Shown: positions 9,565 to 19,073, counted from the first letter of the stretch. The stretch is DNA of 64,000 nucleotides from Chitinophagaceae bacterium UBA2791 (GCA_002352105.1 DEHV01000005.1:1-64000); one strand, 5' to 3'. A program made the numbers and translations. The notes: generated by a model from the sequence alone, not told the origin.

Positions 9565-9598
9565 AACAAGCTGTATCAATCTTTTGATGCAGCTTGTT
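9565..9598 (+). terminator. Strong stem-loop just before the DUF1080 gene
   Basis: A 15-bp stem with one G-U pair (AACAAGCTGTATCAA / TTGATGCAGCTTGTT) and a TCTT loop is followed by a short TTTAATT run. It ends 19 nt before the ATG at 9618. It could terminate the upstream three-gene operon or act as a leader hairpin of the next gene. The rest of 9371-9564 holds no gene. Confidence 0.45.
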
Positions 9599-9617
9599 TA
9601 ATTATACATATATCGTT

Positions 9618-10304
9618 ATGAACAGATTATTTGCTTTGATATTCCTCTCCTTTGGCTGCCTGCTTTTTTCGGTTCGCGCCTCCGCTCAATCCATTAGCCT
9701 TTTTAACGGGAAAGACCTGAACGGCTGGCATGTCGACGTGCCTGCTATGGACACTAATAAACAGGCGGTAAATCCCTTTCTTGTTCGCAATGGCCTGCTT
9801 GTCAGCCTGGGCGTTCCCGCGGGGCACCTGATCACAGACGCAGTATACCAGGATTACCGGCTCGATGTAGAGTACCGTTTTGCGGGCAAACCCGGCAACT
9901 GCGGCATACTGGTGCATGCTTCTACGCCGCGGGCGTTGTATAAGATGTTCCCTAAATCCCTGGAAGTGCAGATGATGCATGAAAATGCAGGCGATTTCTG
10001 GTGTATCGTGGAAGATATTGAAGTCCCCGATATGGAGGAAAGACGAGGCCCTAAAGAAAATTGGGGCATTACGGAAGGGAAGGGGCGCAGGATCAAAAAC
10101 CTCACGGACGGCTCAGAAAAGCCCGTAGGAGAATGGAATACCATGCGCATAGAATGCCTCGGAAACACGGTAAAGGTTTGGGTAAACGATGAGCTCGTCA
10201 ATGCAGGAATTAACTGCACCGCTCAAAAAGGGCAGATCGCCGTTCAGGCGGAAGGCTCGGAAGTGGAGTTCCGGAAACTATTGCTGACTCCGCTTAAACA
10301 GTAA
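9618..10304 (+). CDS. DUF1080 / 3-keto-glycoside hydrolase-type secreted protein
   Basis: Start at 9618 (MNRLFALIFLSFG) gives a signal peptide ending near ASAQ and a 228-residue protein. The upstream frame to 9594 lies in a hairpin. The N-terminal SLFNGKDLNGWHVD motif and the concanavalin-like beta-sandwich pattern with GNCGILVHAS and VEVQM-like strands mark DUF1080 (PF06439). Members of this family act on 3-keto-glucosides in Bacteroidota after Gfo/Idh/MocA oxidoreductases oxidise the sugar. Two such oxidoreductases and a TIM-barrel epimerase are encoded within 18 kb. The closest gene on the same strand is the peptidase, but the hairpin between them suggests separate transcription. Confidence 0.8.
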   Translation: MNRLFALIFLSFGCLLFSVRASAQSISLFNGKDLNGWHVDVPAMDTNKQAVNPFLVRNGLLVSLGVPAGHLITDAVYQDYRLDVEYRFAGKPGNCGILVHASTPRALYKMFPKSLEVQMMHENAGDFWCIVEDIEVPDMEERRGPKENWGITEGKGRRIKNLTDGSEKPVGEWNTMRIECLGNTVKVWVNDELVNAGINCTAQKGQIAVQAEGSEVEFRKLLLTPLKQ

Positions 10305-10406
10305 GCGGGCCGGCAGCCAGGGCAGCCAGTGTGTTCTCCTTCCGCCCCATTTATTCGGGGACGATGACGCCGTAACGTCAACGTTCTTTACGCCAATCCT
10401 AATTGG

Positions 10407-12578
10407 TTACTGAAAAACTGTTTTTCCCTGCGTTTTGCAGGTTCTCTTTAGCTTTTCATATTCGGCCTGATATGCCGCCAATCCATCGCCGTCAATGGCC
10501 CTTCCCGACATGGTCAGGGGATTGATAAAGTTGATGTTCTTTCCGCTCAACGCAGCCGCCAGCGATACATCTCCCCAGTTCAGAAAACCCGGCAGGTGAA
10601 TGGCCATGGTAAAATGATTAACGGTTTCCCGCTGATCAAAAAGATAGCTCGCAGGAGCGTCGCGTAGCGTGACGCGTCCGATGACCGGGATATTAACTCC
10701 GGCGCCGGTTGCAGTATTCGGGCTACCGGTCGTAGCAGCCAGGAATAAAGAGGCCAGTCCGGCTTCAGCATAGCCGTCAAGCTGTATTTTCTGCGCTTTA
10801 TATTCCGCACCCAGGAAGGAGATCACGGCATGCAGCTCCTTGATCCATTCGCCCATCAAGGATTTTCCCAGCCATAGTTCTGCGCGGGATATGGTATGAA
10901 ATGAAACATCATCATCCATCAGGTTTCCGCGTTTGGAAGATGCTTCTCCCGTTCCGATCAGATCAACCGTCACGATACCCGACCCACTTTTCCTAAGCTC
11001 CTCAATGACCCCGGCAGGAATATGATGTTTTCCTCTGGGGTGGCTCACAATCGTATATCCCGCAGCCGGGCTGGAGGGTTTTTGTACCAGTACCGGGATC
11101 AGCTTGCCATCCGAGGTTTCAAGCGCTATCCGGTCCCAGCCGCCTTCGCGAGAATAGCGATGCGCCTGCTTAACAGCGGGAACATTGTTCACGCGCAATA
11201 TATCCCGTAGTTCTTTCTTTTTTACAGACGCGTTAAACGAAGTTTGTTTCAGCAAATCCTTCCTTAATTCAGTTCCCCTATCCTTGCAATACTGCGCAAC
11301 GCCGATCACGTTTGCATCTCTTTTACCCTCCGGAAATACCATCAGCTGCTCTTCCGGGATCAGCTCAAAAGGAGTTTCCTTTTTAGGAGCGCCGGTCCCA
11401 ACCCCCTTAAGGTGAAGATCGAACCATCCCAGAACCGCCTCGCGATCCTGATCGTTATAGGTATGCGGAAGGTCAAACAACTGGTAAGAAATGTTATCTT
11501 CAACGCCATACATTTTAAATACAGGAAGGGCATTGCGGTAGCTGCGCAGCATTTCAGCCGGCAAGAAAGTGGGGATCGCATCCTGGTTATGGTTGCACAT
11601 CTTTATGGCCCTGGGCGCCACCATCGCCAGTATCGCCGATTCCTCCGATAAGGTAAGTCCGTCTACCAGCAATTCGCAAATACAGTTATCCTTCATGATA
11701 TAGGTCTCGAACGTCCCAACGCTCACTACGGGAACCGCAGCCTTAATACGCTCATCTATTGCCGTTAGCCACATGGTTTGATTGCCGCCCCCGCTGGCGC
11801 CGGTGGCGCCGATCCGCGATGCGTCTACATAAGGCAGCGAGCTCAACAGGTCTACCCCCCGCATATTATCCGAGATCTGGATGCCCATCAACGATTCGCC
11901 GATATTCATACAGGAAGCGCCGAGATTGCTTCCGTGATACTCATCTACTCCATGAACAGTTGTTCTTTCCCCTCCTCCAAAAGCGTCGATCGTTAAGGAA
12001 ACATATCCATTCAGGGCAAAGCTGCTGGCGGCAGACTGGAATATCTCGTGCGTATGGCCGCCCTTCCAATGGCCATGCATAATGATCACTGCAGGAAAGG
12101 GACCCTCGCCATCCGGCACAAACAAGTTGCCTGTGGCATGAATTCCGGGGCGGGTTTGAAAGCTTACCTTCTTAACCGTATATCCCTTCTTCTTCAGGCT
12201 GCCTGTCTCTTTCAGGTTCAAAGGCAATTGAGGGTCGATGATCACCCCCGATTTCTTAATGATCTGCTTCCTAAGCTCAAGCTTGTAGCGCTGCCAGTCT
12301 TTCAGATTATTGGGCAGCTGATGGCGGGCAAATTGCATGGCCGCTTCCTTTTCCAGGTTGCGCCTGACCAGATCGGCATAGCCCTGTGGAAACACGGAAG
12401 GCAGGCTGTCTTTCCCCTTGTTGAGATCGAATATTGTTGGTATATGCGCAGATAAGACATTGTTCTCAGACAGGGAGCGATCCGCGCCTTGCGGGCGATC
12501 CGCGGCCCGGTCGCCGGAAAATGCATTCAATGTCGATACAAACAAAGCCGAAGCTGCTAATAATCCTTTCGCTTTCAT
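10407..12578 (-). CDS. Secreted two-domain alpha/beta hydrolase, acetylxylan esterase-like
   Basis: The 723-residue protein has a signal peptide (MKAKGLLAASALFVSTLNAFS). Its first alpha/beta-hydrolase domain has the oxyanion region IIMHGHWKGG, the nucleophile elbow GASGGGN with Ser262, and a late His in DLPHTYN. The architecture resembles acetylxylan esterase/dipeptidyl-peptidase-like hydrolases of Bacteroidota. The second half repeats the fold (IVSHPRGKHH, then VDLIGTGEAS), but its elbow reads GYAEAG with no Ser, so this domain is probably non-catalytic. The gene is last in a same-strand run, 35 nt after the gene at 12614-14560, which suggests it removes esters (for example acetyl groups) from the same glycan. 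Confidence 0.75.
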   Translation of the reverse strand: MKAKGLLAASALFVSTLNAFSGDRAADRPQGADRSLSENNVLSAHIPTIFDLNKGKDSLPSVFPQGYADLVRRNLEKEAAMQFARHQLPNNLKDWQRYKLELRKQIIKKSGVIIDPQLPLNLKETGSLKKKGYTVKKVSFQTRPGIHATGNLFVPDGEGPFPAVIIMHGHWKGGHTHEIFQSAASSFALNGYVSLTIDAFGGGERTTVHGVDEYHGSNLGASCMNIGESLMGIQISDNMRGVDLLSSLPYVDASRIGATGASGGGNQTMWLTAIDERIKAAVPVVSVGTFETYIMKDNCICELLVDGLTLSEESAILAMVAPRAIKMCNHNQDAIPTFLPAEMLRSYRNALPVFKMYGVEDNISYQLFDLPHTYNDQDREAVLGWFDLHLKGVGTGAPKKETPFELIPEEQLMVFPEGKRDANVIGVAQYCKDRGTELRKDLLKQTSFNASVKKKELRDILRVNNVPAVKQAHRYSREGGWDRIALETSDGKLIPVLVQKPSSPAAGYTIVSHPRGKHHIPAGVIEELRKSGSGIVTVDLIGTGEASSKRGNLMDDDVSFHTISRAELWLGKSLMGEWIKELHAVISFLGAEYKAQKIQLDGYAEAGLASLFLAATTGSPNTATGAGVNIPVIGRVTLRDAPASYLFDQRETVNHFTMAIHLPGFLNWGDVSLAAALSGKNINFINPLTMSGRAIDGDGLAAYQAEYEKLKRTCKTQGKTVFQ

Positions 12579-12613
12579 AAAGAACCCGGTTGATTAAAAT
12601 GGTTATGAGATGT

Positions 12614-14560
12614 TTAATCGGTTTTCAACAAAAAAGATATTTCCTGGTCATCGGGTCGGACATACCCGCCTGGCTTGGTCCTTAGCTTAAGCGGAACCGT
12701 TAGCCGCCCCACCGCCCGCACCAGGTTCTCCTCCGGCTTGTCGGCATAGGGGTTGTGGGGATATATCGGCCAGGATAGGCTTGCCGTAGGATCCACCTGC
12801 AATGTCCACCCGTTGTGTTTTATCCATCCCCCGATCTCTTCGGGAGATAATTCAATGCGGTCGCCGCTCAACATGATCTTTTTTCCCGTCGCCGTTTCCA
12901 GCATTTTTCCTGACCTCAGGCATAACTGAAGATTTAGCGCCGGGTCTTCGCCAGTCCGTCCTATGCTGGAAATGACAAACCAAAATTTCAGTTCTTTTTC
13001 CGAGGGCTTGGGGATATACAGATCGGCGAAAAATGTATTGTATGCCAGCGACAGGCGATTGGTATCCGCGGACATCTGAAGTCGCGAACTCATCGGAATG
13101 GTATGATAATTACCCAGCAGTTTTTCCTGGAAGGTCGCCAGTTCAGGCTGGCGTTTTGAATTGGCGCCGGTGATGATCTGACCAAGCTCCTTATGGAAAA
13201 TGCTCAGGTTTCCCTGGCGGTCAAGGTAAAACCGGTTGAGTATCGCCTGGGGACTTATGATCCCTGAAAACCCGGTAACCCAGGGGCCGTTTTTACTGAT
13301 GCCGCCTTCAATTTCTTTAAGCCTGTAACTATACTGCTGCTGATCCTGCGGTATGGGTTTCAGCGGACCTTCATGATAATACAAGGCATTCTGCGCCAGC
13401 CTGCCCAACAGGTCCACCGTCATATTCTCCGGTTTAAAAAAGCTGGCCAGGAATTGCACATAACGGCGTCCGTCGGGAAAATTGGTAAAGGCAAACTGTC
13501 CCCAGGGACTAACCGTCAGGTAATTATTTGGGTTGTTTGGATCCTTGCCCCTTATTACAGAACCCGTCCAATAGCGATTGCGATCGTTCATTAACTCTAC
13601 CGGCTCCCCATTCGGATAAGTGAAATTTTTATGGAAATCCGTGGCCCTGCGCAAAGCGGGAAGAACCGATTTGTCGCCGCTATGTTCCCAATACAGGGCT
13701 ACGCTGGAAAGCGTCAGGTGATTATACCCGATCGTTGGGCTGGACCGCACGAGTTCTCCCCAGTAGCCGTCGGGGGTTTGTTCAACGGTGGCAAACCGGT
13801 TAAGGATATACCCCCCGATCTTCACCCAGTTCTCCTCCTTAAAGACCTTACCGGCCAGATGCACAATGGAAGCATAGATAGAATAGTGATTCGGCGAAGT
13901 GCCTGTGTACGGCGTGTTGTACCAGCCAAAGTTTATTCTCAGCAGGCATTCCTCTTCCAGTTCTTTGACATATTTTACAATTTCCTGTTTCCATAAGGAT
14001 TTTCTTTCCTCCCCTAGTTCGTTTAATAATACCCGGTAGGCTTCTAGCCACAAATACGTTTCCCAGTCGCCATCCGCCCGCTCTCCATAATCTCCTTCAG
14101 CGCTTTCTTTAGCCATCATATCGCCTATGCGGAGGGCCAGGGCCAGCATACGGGGGTCGCGATAACGTTTGTTTGAAGGATGTTTTTTGGCGTACAATAC
14201 GGCAGGACCAAGAATGGCAAAGGGAAAATGCTTGGAGTTGAAGCGCTTATCCAGGTCAGCCAGCGTAGCGTTTGGCAGCGCTTTCAGCGCCTCGTCCACC
14301 TGGTCTACAAACGAATCCATCAACCAGAAATACCGGGCAGGCAGCTCGGCAGGGCCGTTGTCCGGGGGAACCGGCGTATCGAGCCTTTCCTTTCCGGCGA
14401 CAGGCGCGGTAATAGTATGCGCATCCGCTGTTGATTCTGTCAATGCTTTATGGCGTTCGCCGCTTTCATAGCGGGCATCAGCCGTAAAAGAAAAGTTCAT
14501 CGCCACTACAAACAAACCGCATGCAAAAACGAGGGGATATTTACTGCATTGCTTTTTCAT
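12614..14560 (-). CDS. Secreted protein, possible (alpha/alpha)-toroid polysaccharide lyase; tandem paralog 1
   Basis: The 648-residue protein has a signal peptide (KYPLVFACGLFVVAMNFSF). The first two thirds are helical and rich in aromatic residues, with repeated motifs such as GWYNTPYTGTSPNHYSIYA and DGYWGELVRSSPTIGYNHLT. Its Asn-His-Tyr groups look like the active sites of heparinase/chondroitinase-type lyases. The last third looks beta-rich. I do not recognise a named family with certainty; a lyase or toroid-fold hydrolase is inferred from composition and context. A close paralog of the same layout lies just upstream (14699-16639) and an esterase just downstream, so these three are probably co-transcribed. 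Confidence 0.6.
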   Translation of the reverse strand: MKKQCSKYPLVFACGLFVVAMNFSFTADARYESGERHKALTESTADAHTITAPVAGKERLDTPVPPDNGPAELPARYFWLMDSFVDQVDEALKALPNATLADLDKRFNSKHFPFAILGPAVLYAKKHPSNKRYRDPRMLALALRIGDMMAKESAEGDYGERADGDWETYLWLEAYRVLLNELGEERKSLWKQEIVKYVKELEEECLLRINFGWYNTPYTGTSPNHYSIYASIVHLAGKVFKEENWVKIGGYILNRFATVEQTPDGYWGELVRSSPTIGYNHLTLSSVALYWEHSGDKSVLPALRRATDFHKNFTYPNGEPVELMNDRNRYWTGSVIRGKDPNNPNNYLTVSPWGQFAFTNFPDGRRYVQFLASFFKPENMTVDLLGRLAQNALYYHEGPLKPIPQDQQQYSYRLKEIEGGISKNGPWVTGFSGIISPQAILNRFYLDRQGNLSIFHKELGQIITGANSKRQPELATFQEKLLGNYHTIPMSSRLQMSADTNRLSLAYNTFFADLYIPKPSEKELKFWFVISSIGRTGEDPALNLQLCLRSGKMLETATGKKIMLSGDRIELSPEEIGGWIKHNGWTLQVDPTASLSWPIYPHNPYADKPEENLVRAVGRLTVPLKLRTKPGGYVRPDDQEISFLLKTD

Positions 14561-14698
14561 GATTGATAAAGTTATATTTCAATGTTGTTAAAGAATTTTC
14601 GAATACAAATTTCAGCGTTAATACTAGTGAAGCCGAAACAATTAATGGCGTTTTTATTGAGCAAACCTATTGATTTAATTGTTTTGTTATGTAGATCA

Positions 14699-16639
14699 TT
14701 ATTCGGTTTTCAATAGGAAGGCGATTTCCTGGTCATTAGGTCGAACATATTTCCCTGGCTTTGTTCTTAACTTAAGCGGAACTGTCAGTCGCCCTACCGC
14801 ATGCGCAAGGTTTGTTTCCGGCCTGTCTGCAAAAGGGTTAAAAGGATACGCCGGCCAGGATAAGCTTACCGTAGGATCTACCTGTAAGGTCCACCCATTG
14901 TGTTTTATCCATCCGCCTATCTCTTCTGGGGATAGGTCAATACGTTCGCCGCTCAGCACGATCTTTTTTCCTGCCGCCGTTTCCAGCATCTTTCCCGACC
15001 TCAGACACAACTGAAGGTTCAATGCCGGGTCGTCCGCTGTGTTGCCTATACTGGAAATAACAAACCGGAATTTCAACTCCTTTTCCGTGGGCTTGGGCAC
15101 ATAAAGATCAGCAAAGAAAGTATTATATGCCAAGGACAGCCGATTGGTATCGGCAGCCATCTGAAGGCGGGAACTTATCGGGATAGTATAATAATTATCC
15201 ATAAGTTTTTCCTGGAAAGTGGCCAGTTCCGGCTGACGTTTTGAATTGGCGCCAGAGATGATATGACCCAGCTGCTCATGAAAAATGCCCAGATTCCCCT
15301 GACGGTCGAGATAAAACCGGCTGAGGATAGCCTGCGGACTAATGATCCCTGAGAATGCCGTAACCCAGGGGCCGTTTTTGCTGATGCCGGCTTCTGCTTT
15401 CTTAAGCCTGTAGCTGTAATGCTGTTGATCCTGCGGGATGGGCTTCAGCGAACCCTCATGATGATATAGGGCATTCTGCGCGAACCTCCCAAACAGCTCC
15501 ACATTCATGTCTTCCGGTTTAAAAAAGCCGGCCAGGAATTGCGCATACCGGCGTCCATCCGGGAAATTGGTAAAAGCAAACTGCCCCCAGGGATTAGCCG
15601 GCAGGCGCACTCTTCCCTGATCGTCGTCCTTAGATTTTATCACCGGGATCGTCCAAAAACGGTTGCGGTCGTTCATCACTTCTACCGCCTCTCCATTCGG
15701 ATAAGTAAAATTCTTATGAAAATCCACAGCCCTGCGTATCGCCCGCAACGCCGATTTATCGCCGCTATGCTCCCAATACAAAGCTATGCAGTAGAGCGTA
15801 ATATGGTTGTATCCGATAGTCGGGCCGGATCGCACGAGTTCTCCCCAATAGCCGTCCGGCGTTTGTTCAACAGCGGCAAACCGGTTAAGAATATGTCCTC
15901 CGATCTTTACCCAGTTCTCTTCCTTAAACACCTTGCCGGCCAGGTAGAGCGTAGAAGCATAGATCGCATAGTGATTCGGCGCAGTACCCGTATAAGGCGT
16001 GTTGTACCAGCCAGAATTTATTCTTAGCAGGCAATTCTCTTCCAGTTTTTTTATATGCTTTACAATTTCCTGTTTCCATAAAGATCTTCTTTCTTCTCCC
16101 AATTCGTTTATTAGTATCCGGTAGGTCTCTAACCACATATAAGTGTCCCAGTCCGATCTTACTTCATAACTTCCTTTAACGCTTTCTGACGCCATCAGAT
16201 CGCCTATTCGAAGAGCCAGGGCCAGCATGCGGGGATCGCGATAACGTTTGTTGGAGGGATATTTCTTCGAGTACAATACGGCTGCGCCGAGAATAGCAAA
16301 GGGAGAACGCTTTGAATTAAAATATTTGTCGAGATCCGCCAAGCCGGCATTTGGCCAAGAATCCAAGCCTTCGGCTACTTTATCTACATACGAATCCATC
16401 AACCAGAAATACCTGGCAGGCAGCCCGGCAGGCCCTTCATCCGGGGGAACCGGCGCATTGAGCCTTTCCTTTCCGGCGACAGGAGCGGTAATAATATGCG
16501 CATCTGCTGTTGGCGCCGTCAAAGTTGTATGGCGTTCGCCGCTTTCATGACGAACATCGGCCGCAAAAGACAAATTCAGCAACATTACAAACAAACCGCA
16601 TGCAAAAACAAGGGAATATTTATTGCATTGCTTTTGCAT
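14699..16639 (-). CDS. Secreted protein, possible (alpha/alpha)-toroid polysaccharide lyase; tandem paralog 2
   Basis: Start at 16639 (MQKQCNKYSLVFACG) matches the start of its paralog and gives 646 residues. The frame upstream to 16699 has no match in the sister gene. It is collinear with the gene at 12614-14560 throughout, sharing the GWYNTPYTGT, NHYAIYAS and DGYWGELVRSGPTIGYNH segments. The largest differences are near residue 340, where the tandem partner has an NPNN-rich loop and this one has DDDQGRV. The 138-nt gap between the paralogs is AT-rich and shows no clear terminator. Divergence within an otherwise constant frame suggests both are active and may differ in substrate. The function is inferred, as for the partner. 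Confidence 0.6.
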   Translation of the reverse strand: MQKQCNKYSLVFACGLFVMLLNLSFAADVRHESGERHTTLTAPTADAHIITAPVAGKERLNAPVPPDEGPAGLPARYFWLMDSYVDKVAEGLDSWPNAGLADLDKYFNSKRSPFAILGAAVLYSKKYPSNKRYRDPRMLALALRIGDLMASESVKGSYEVRSDWDTYMWLETYRILINELGEERRSLWKQEIVKHIKKLEENCLLRINSGWYNTPYTGTAPNHYAIYASTLYLAGKVFKEENWVKIGGHILNRFAAVEQTPDGYWGELVRSGPTIGYNHITLYCIALYWEHSGDKSALRAIRRAVDFHKNFTYPNGEAVEVMNDRNRFWTIPVIKSKDDDQGRVRLPANPWGQFAFTNFPDGRRYAQFLAGFFKPEDMNVELFGRFAQNALYHHEGSLKPIPQDQQHYSYRLKKAEAGISKNGPWVTAFSGIISPQAILSRFYLDRQGNLGIFHEQLGHIISGANSKRQPELATFQEKLMDNYYTIPISSRLQMAADTNRLSLAYNTFFADLYVPKPTEKELKFRFVISSIGNTADDPALNLQLCLRSGKMLETAAGKKIVLSGERIDLSPEEIGGWIKHNGWTLQVDPTVSLSWPAYPFNPFADRPETNLAHAVGRLTVPLKLRTKPGKYVRPNDQEIAFLLKTE

Positions 16640-17010
16640 GATTGATGTTTTTATACATTTAGCGGTTGGAAAAAATAACGTATATGCACATACGATCATT
16701 AGTCAAAATTTCCTCATATGTATAAATGACGATAAATAAGACGCGCAGGCTTACTCCAAATCTTTCGGAAATATTCGAGCTATTCAGGTATTGGACGTTA
16801 AAGACCATTACTTAACGATCCTACAAAATACGCTGAAAACAAAAGCGATGGCGAACAATAACCGGGAACGCTACCGGAACAAGCCTGGGGGGGCGTATCA
16901 GACTCAGCCCTATCTATGGCCCTAAAGCAGCGCTATCATCCGGCAATACGAGCGGATCAGATTGCTACTCAGCCCATCGACCGTAAGCAGCGCCGGCGAC
17001 GCTCAGCGGC
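16640..17010. other. Gene-less stretch upstream of the tandem lyase-like genes
   Basis: No coding frame of good quality is visible. A short palindrome (CGTAT-atgcac-ATACG, 16679-16694) lies 40 nt upstream of the start at 16639, and short frames further on have no recognisable product. It could contain the promoter of the lyase-like genes and the end of the oxidoreductase transcript. Confidence 0.4.
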
Positions 17011-17994
17011 TCAGATTCCTGTCCATTCCCACTGCCCGGTAACGCTGGATTTTTCGAGGGCTTCAAGTACGGCAATCGTATTCAGGATGCTATTATGACT
17101 GCGGGGTTCCTTCCCGGTGCGGAACATCTCAACGATATCAGCATATCCTTGTTCAGGATCCGGCTCCTGTACCGTGGATTTGAGTTGAATTAGTCCGTCC
17201 TTCGTTTCCACATAGGTTTCGCGGCTCCGGGAAGCGTTTTTAAAAATAAGCGTGGCGGCAAGCCCGCTTTTAAAAATCACGTTAGCCGTACCGTCTTTTC
17301 CGTTCCTCGTTACCCTTACTCTTTCCACGTCTTCGCCAAAAATATGCATCATTGGCTCCACTACGTGGATACCATAAAAAAAGACGCCGCCCCAGGGCGA
17401 ATCGAGATCGACCGGTCCGGCGCTGATAAACTGAGTAACCTTGCCCATTGCCTGAACCTGCTTTTTCATGTCCGCTGTTCCTGCCAACTGGGTAAGAGAG
17501 CTGAAAGAGGTAACAGGCGTACCCACCTGACGGGCCATCGCTAAAAACTCCTTTCCCTCTTCCACGCGGTAACAAAATGGCTTGTCTACAAATGTGGGGA
17601 TTTTCGCCTTAACGAACGGCGTTGCCGCTTCAAGATGATATTTGGCGTGACGATGATCCACTACCAGGGCGTCAATTTTGCCCATCATTTCCTTAGGGTC
17701 TTTTACAATATTGGGGATCTTCCCGGCCTTGGCGGCCGCCGCAGCAAATTCATCCGTTTCGCCCCACACGTAGAGCGCTTCAACGCCGGGGAATCTTTTG
17801 TCTATATTAAACAATTTACCCAGGGCGGCCGTATGCGAATTCTCCGCGCCAATAATACCGACGCGTATGCGTTTTTGCATGGGACCCTTTACCGACGCCA
17901 GTTCCGACGCCAACGCGGAGGAGGAAGAAAATGCAGCGGCAGAGAAGGCTACGCCTCCGGTTAATTTTTTGATAAACGATCTTCTTGAATTCAT
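17011..17994 (-). CDS. Gfo/Idh/MocA-family oxidoreductase, Tat-exported
   Basis: The 327-residue protein begins with a twin-arginine signal (NSRRSFIKKLTGG, then a hydrophobic Ala/Ser-rich stretch). A Rossmann domain follows, with the nucleotide loop GIIGAENSHT (a variant of GxGxxG) and VDKPF in place of the usual EKP. The C-terminal Gfo/Idh/MocA sheet has GIHVVEPMMHIFG. It would oxidise or reduce a sugar with a tightly bound NAD(P). The small size and the altered motifs put it in the short Bacteroidota subgroup. It follows the amidohydrolase gene by 68 nt on the same strand and may be co-transcribed with it. Confidence 0.8.
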   Translation of the reverse strand: MNSRRSFIKKLTGGVAFSAAAFSSSSALASELASVKGPMQKRIRVGIIGAENSHTAALGKLFNIDKRFPGVEALYVWGETDEFAAAAAKAGKIPNIVKDPKEMMGKIDALVVDHRHAKYHLEAATPFVKAKIPTFVDKPFCYRVEEGKEFLAMARQVGTPVTSFSSLTQLAGTADMKKQVQAMGKVTQFISAGPVDLDSPWGGVFFYGIHVVEPMMHIFGEDVERVRVTRNGKDGTANVIFKSGLAATLIFKNASRSRETYVETKDGLIQLKSTVQEPDPEQGYADIVEMFRTGKEPRSHNSILNTIAVLEALEKSSVTGQWEWTGI

Positions 17995-18062
17995 AATCTT
18001 TTAATTAATAAGGAACATTCCTGTTATTGAAATTTATTTAGGCCGTTGCAATATAATCAGAC

Positions 18063-18980
18063 TTATTTTACGCCGTCCACCTTAATGCCATGAAAGGCAG
18101 CCATGGTGAGGCCATAACATTTGGCCCTGGTCTCGTCGGATACTCCGTTAGCGTCAAGAACCTTATTAAATCTTCTGAAATTTTCTTCCAGCGCCTCGGG
18201 GTCTTCATCGGAAGCGAAAACGATCTTTTCAAATGCAGGCATAAGATCTTTAGGCATATGAGCGGTGGTCTTACCCACATACGGCGTCCACCAGAGATAT
18301 TCTTTCCAGGAGCCGGGATCGTTTTCTTTTTTGATCAATGATGAACCGGACATGTCGAAATAAAGATTGGCGTTTCTGCGGGTGGCTTCCCCGGCTTCCG
18401 CATACCAGGGATTGCCAAAATGAGCGCCCACAATGATCAATTTAGGGTGTTTGGACGCAATGGTGGCCAGGTAACCAGGCCGGAGCCTCGACATCATTCC
18501 ATTGCTTAGGGTGCCGGTATGAGGAGCGATCGGCATACCCAGTTCCTCGGCCAGCGTCCAGAGCGGTTCATACTTTATATCGTCATAGTTCCATTGGTTC
18601 CTGGCAAAAAATTCACCCAGTCCCTTATACCCCATGGCATGCACTTTTTTTACATCTTCGAGAATGGTCGGGCTGTCGATCTCGATCATGGCATAGGGGA
18701 TGATCCTGTCGGGATGCGCCTTTGCAAAAACTATTCCCCGGTCAATATCTTTCCAGCGCACCATGAGGCAGGCCATAGCATTGTGGCGGGCGTACACTTC
18801 AATGAAAGATTTTTCCCACTCGTCTGTAGCCCTATAATGAACATGCGCGTCAATCACGAACGGCGGGGTCGAATAATTAGGCTTGAGTTCCGCAGGCTGC
18901 TGAGACTGCTCTGCAGGTCGATCGCCGCAACCGAACAATATGCTTGCGCATATCGTCCACAGAAGAAGCTTTATTTTCAT
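18063..18980 (-). CDS. Amidohydrolase-2 family TIM-barrel lipoprotein
   Basis: The 305-residue protein has a lipoprotein signal ending in SILFGC (Cys18). The metal-binding HxH of the amidohydrolase superfamily is in VIDAHVHYR. Further likely ligands are His in APHTGT and VGAHFGNP, and the Asp in FASDEDPEAL. Members act as metal-dependent hydrolases or decarboxylases on small cyclic substrates such as lactones. It sits between two Gfo/Idh/MocA genes, so a lactone or other product of sugar oxidation is a reasonable guess but only that. A strong terminator for the upstream operon lies 48 nt before its start, so it probably has its own promoter or depends on read-through. Confidence 0.75.
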   Translation of the reverse strand: MKIKLLLWTICASILFGCGDRPAEQSQQPAELKPNYSTPPFVIDAHVHYRATDEWEKSFIEVYARHNAMACLMVRWKDIDRGIVFAKAHPDRIIPYAMIEIDSPTILEDVKKVHAMGYKGLGEFFARNQWNYDDIKYEPLWTLAEELGMPIAPHTGTLSNGMMSRLRPGYLATIASKHPKLIIVGAHFGNPWYAEAGEATRRNANLYFDMSGSSLIKKENDPGSWKEYLWWTPYVGKTTAHMPKDLMPAFEKIVFASDEDPEALEENFRRFNKVLDANGVSDETRAKCYGLTMAAFHGIKVDGVK

Positions 18981-19028
18981 ATTTTCTGTTTTCGATAGCT
19001 TTATAATTCGCTAAACTATTTAAAAAAA

Positions 19029-19073
19029 ATCAGGATAAAACGTTTAAGGGCAACTTAAATATTTTATCCTGAT
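19029..19073 (-). terminator. Intrinsic terminator after the SusC-SusD-oxidoreductase operon
   Basis: On the minus strand a 20-bp stem (ATCAGGATAAAA.. / ..TTTTATCCTGAT, two mismatched pairs) with a TTGCC loop is followed by eight T. Almost the same core (GGATAAAAC-GTTTA...TATTTTATCC) occurs at 60387-60439 downstream of the paralogous susD. Confidence 0.75.
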
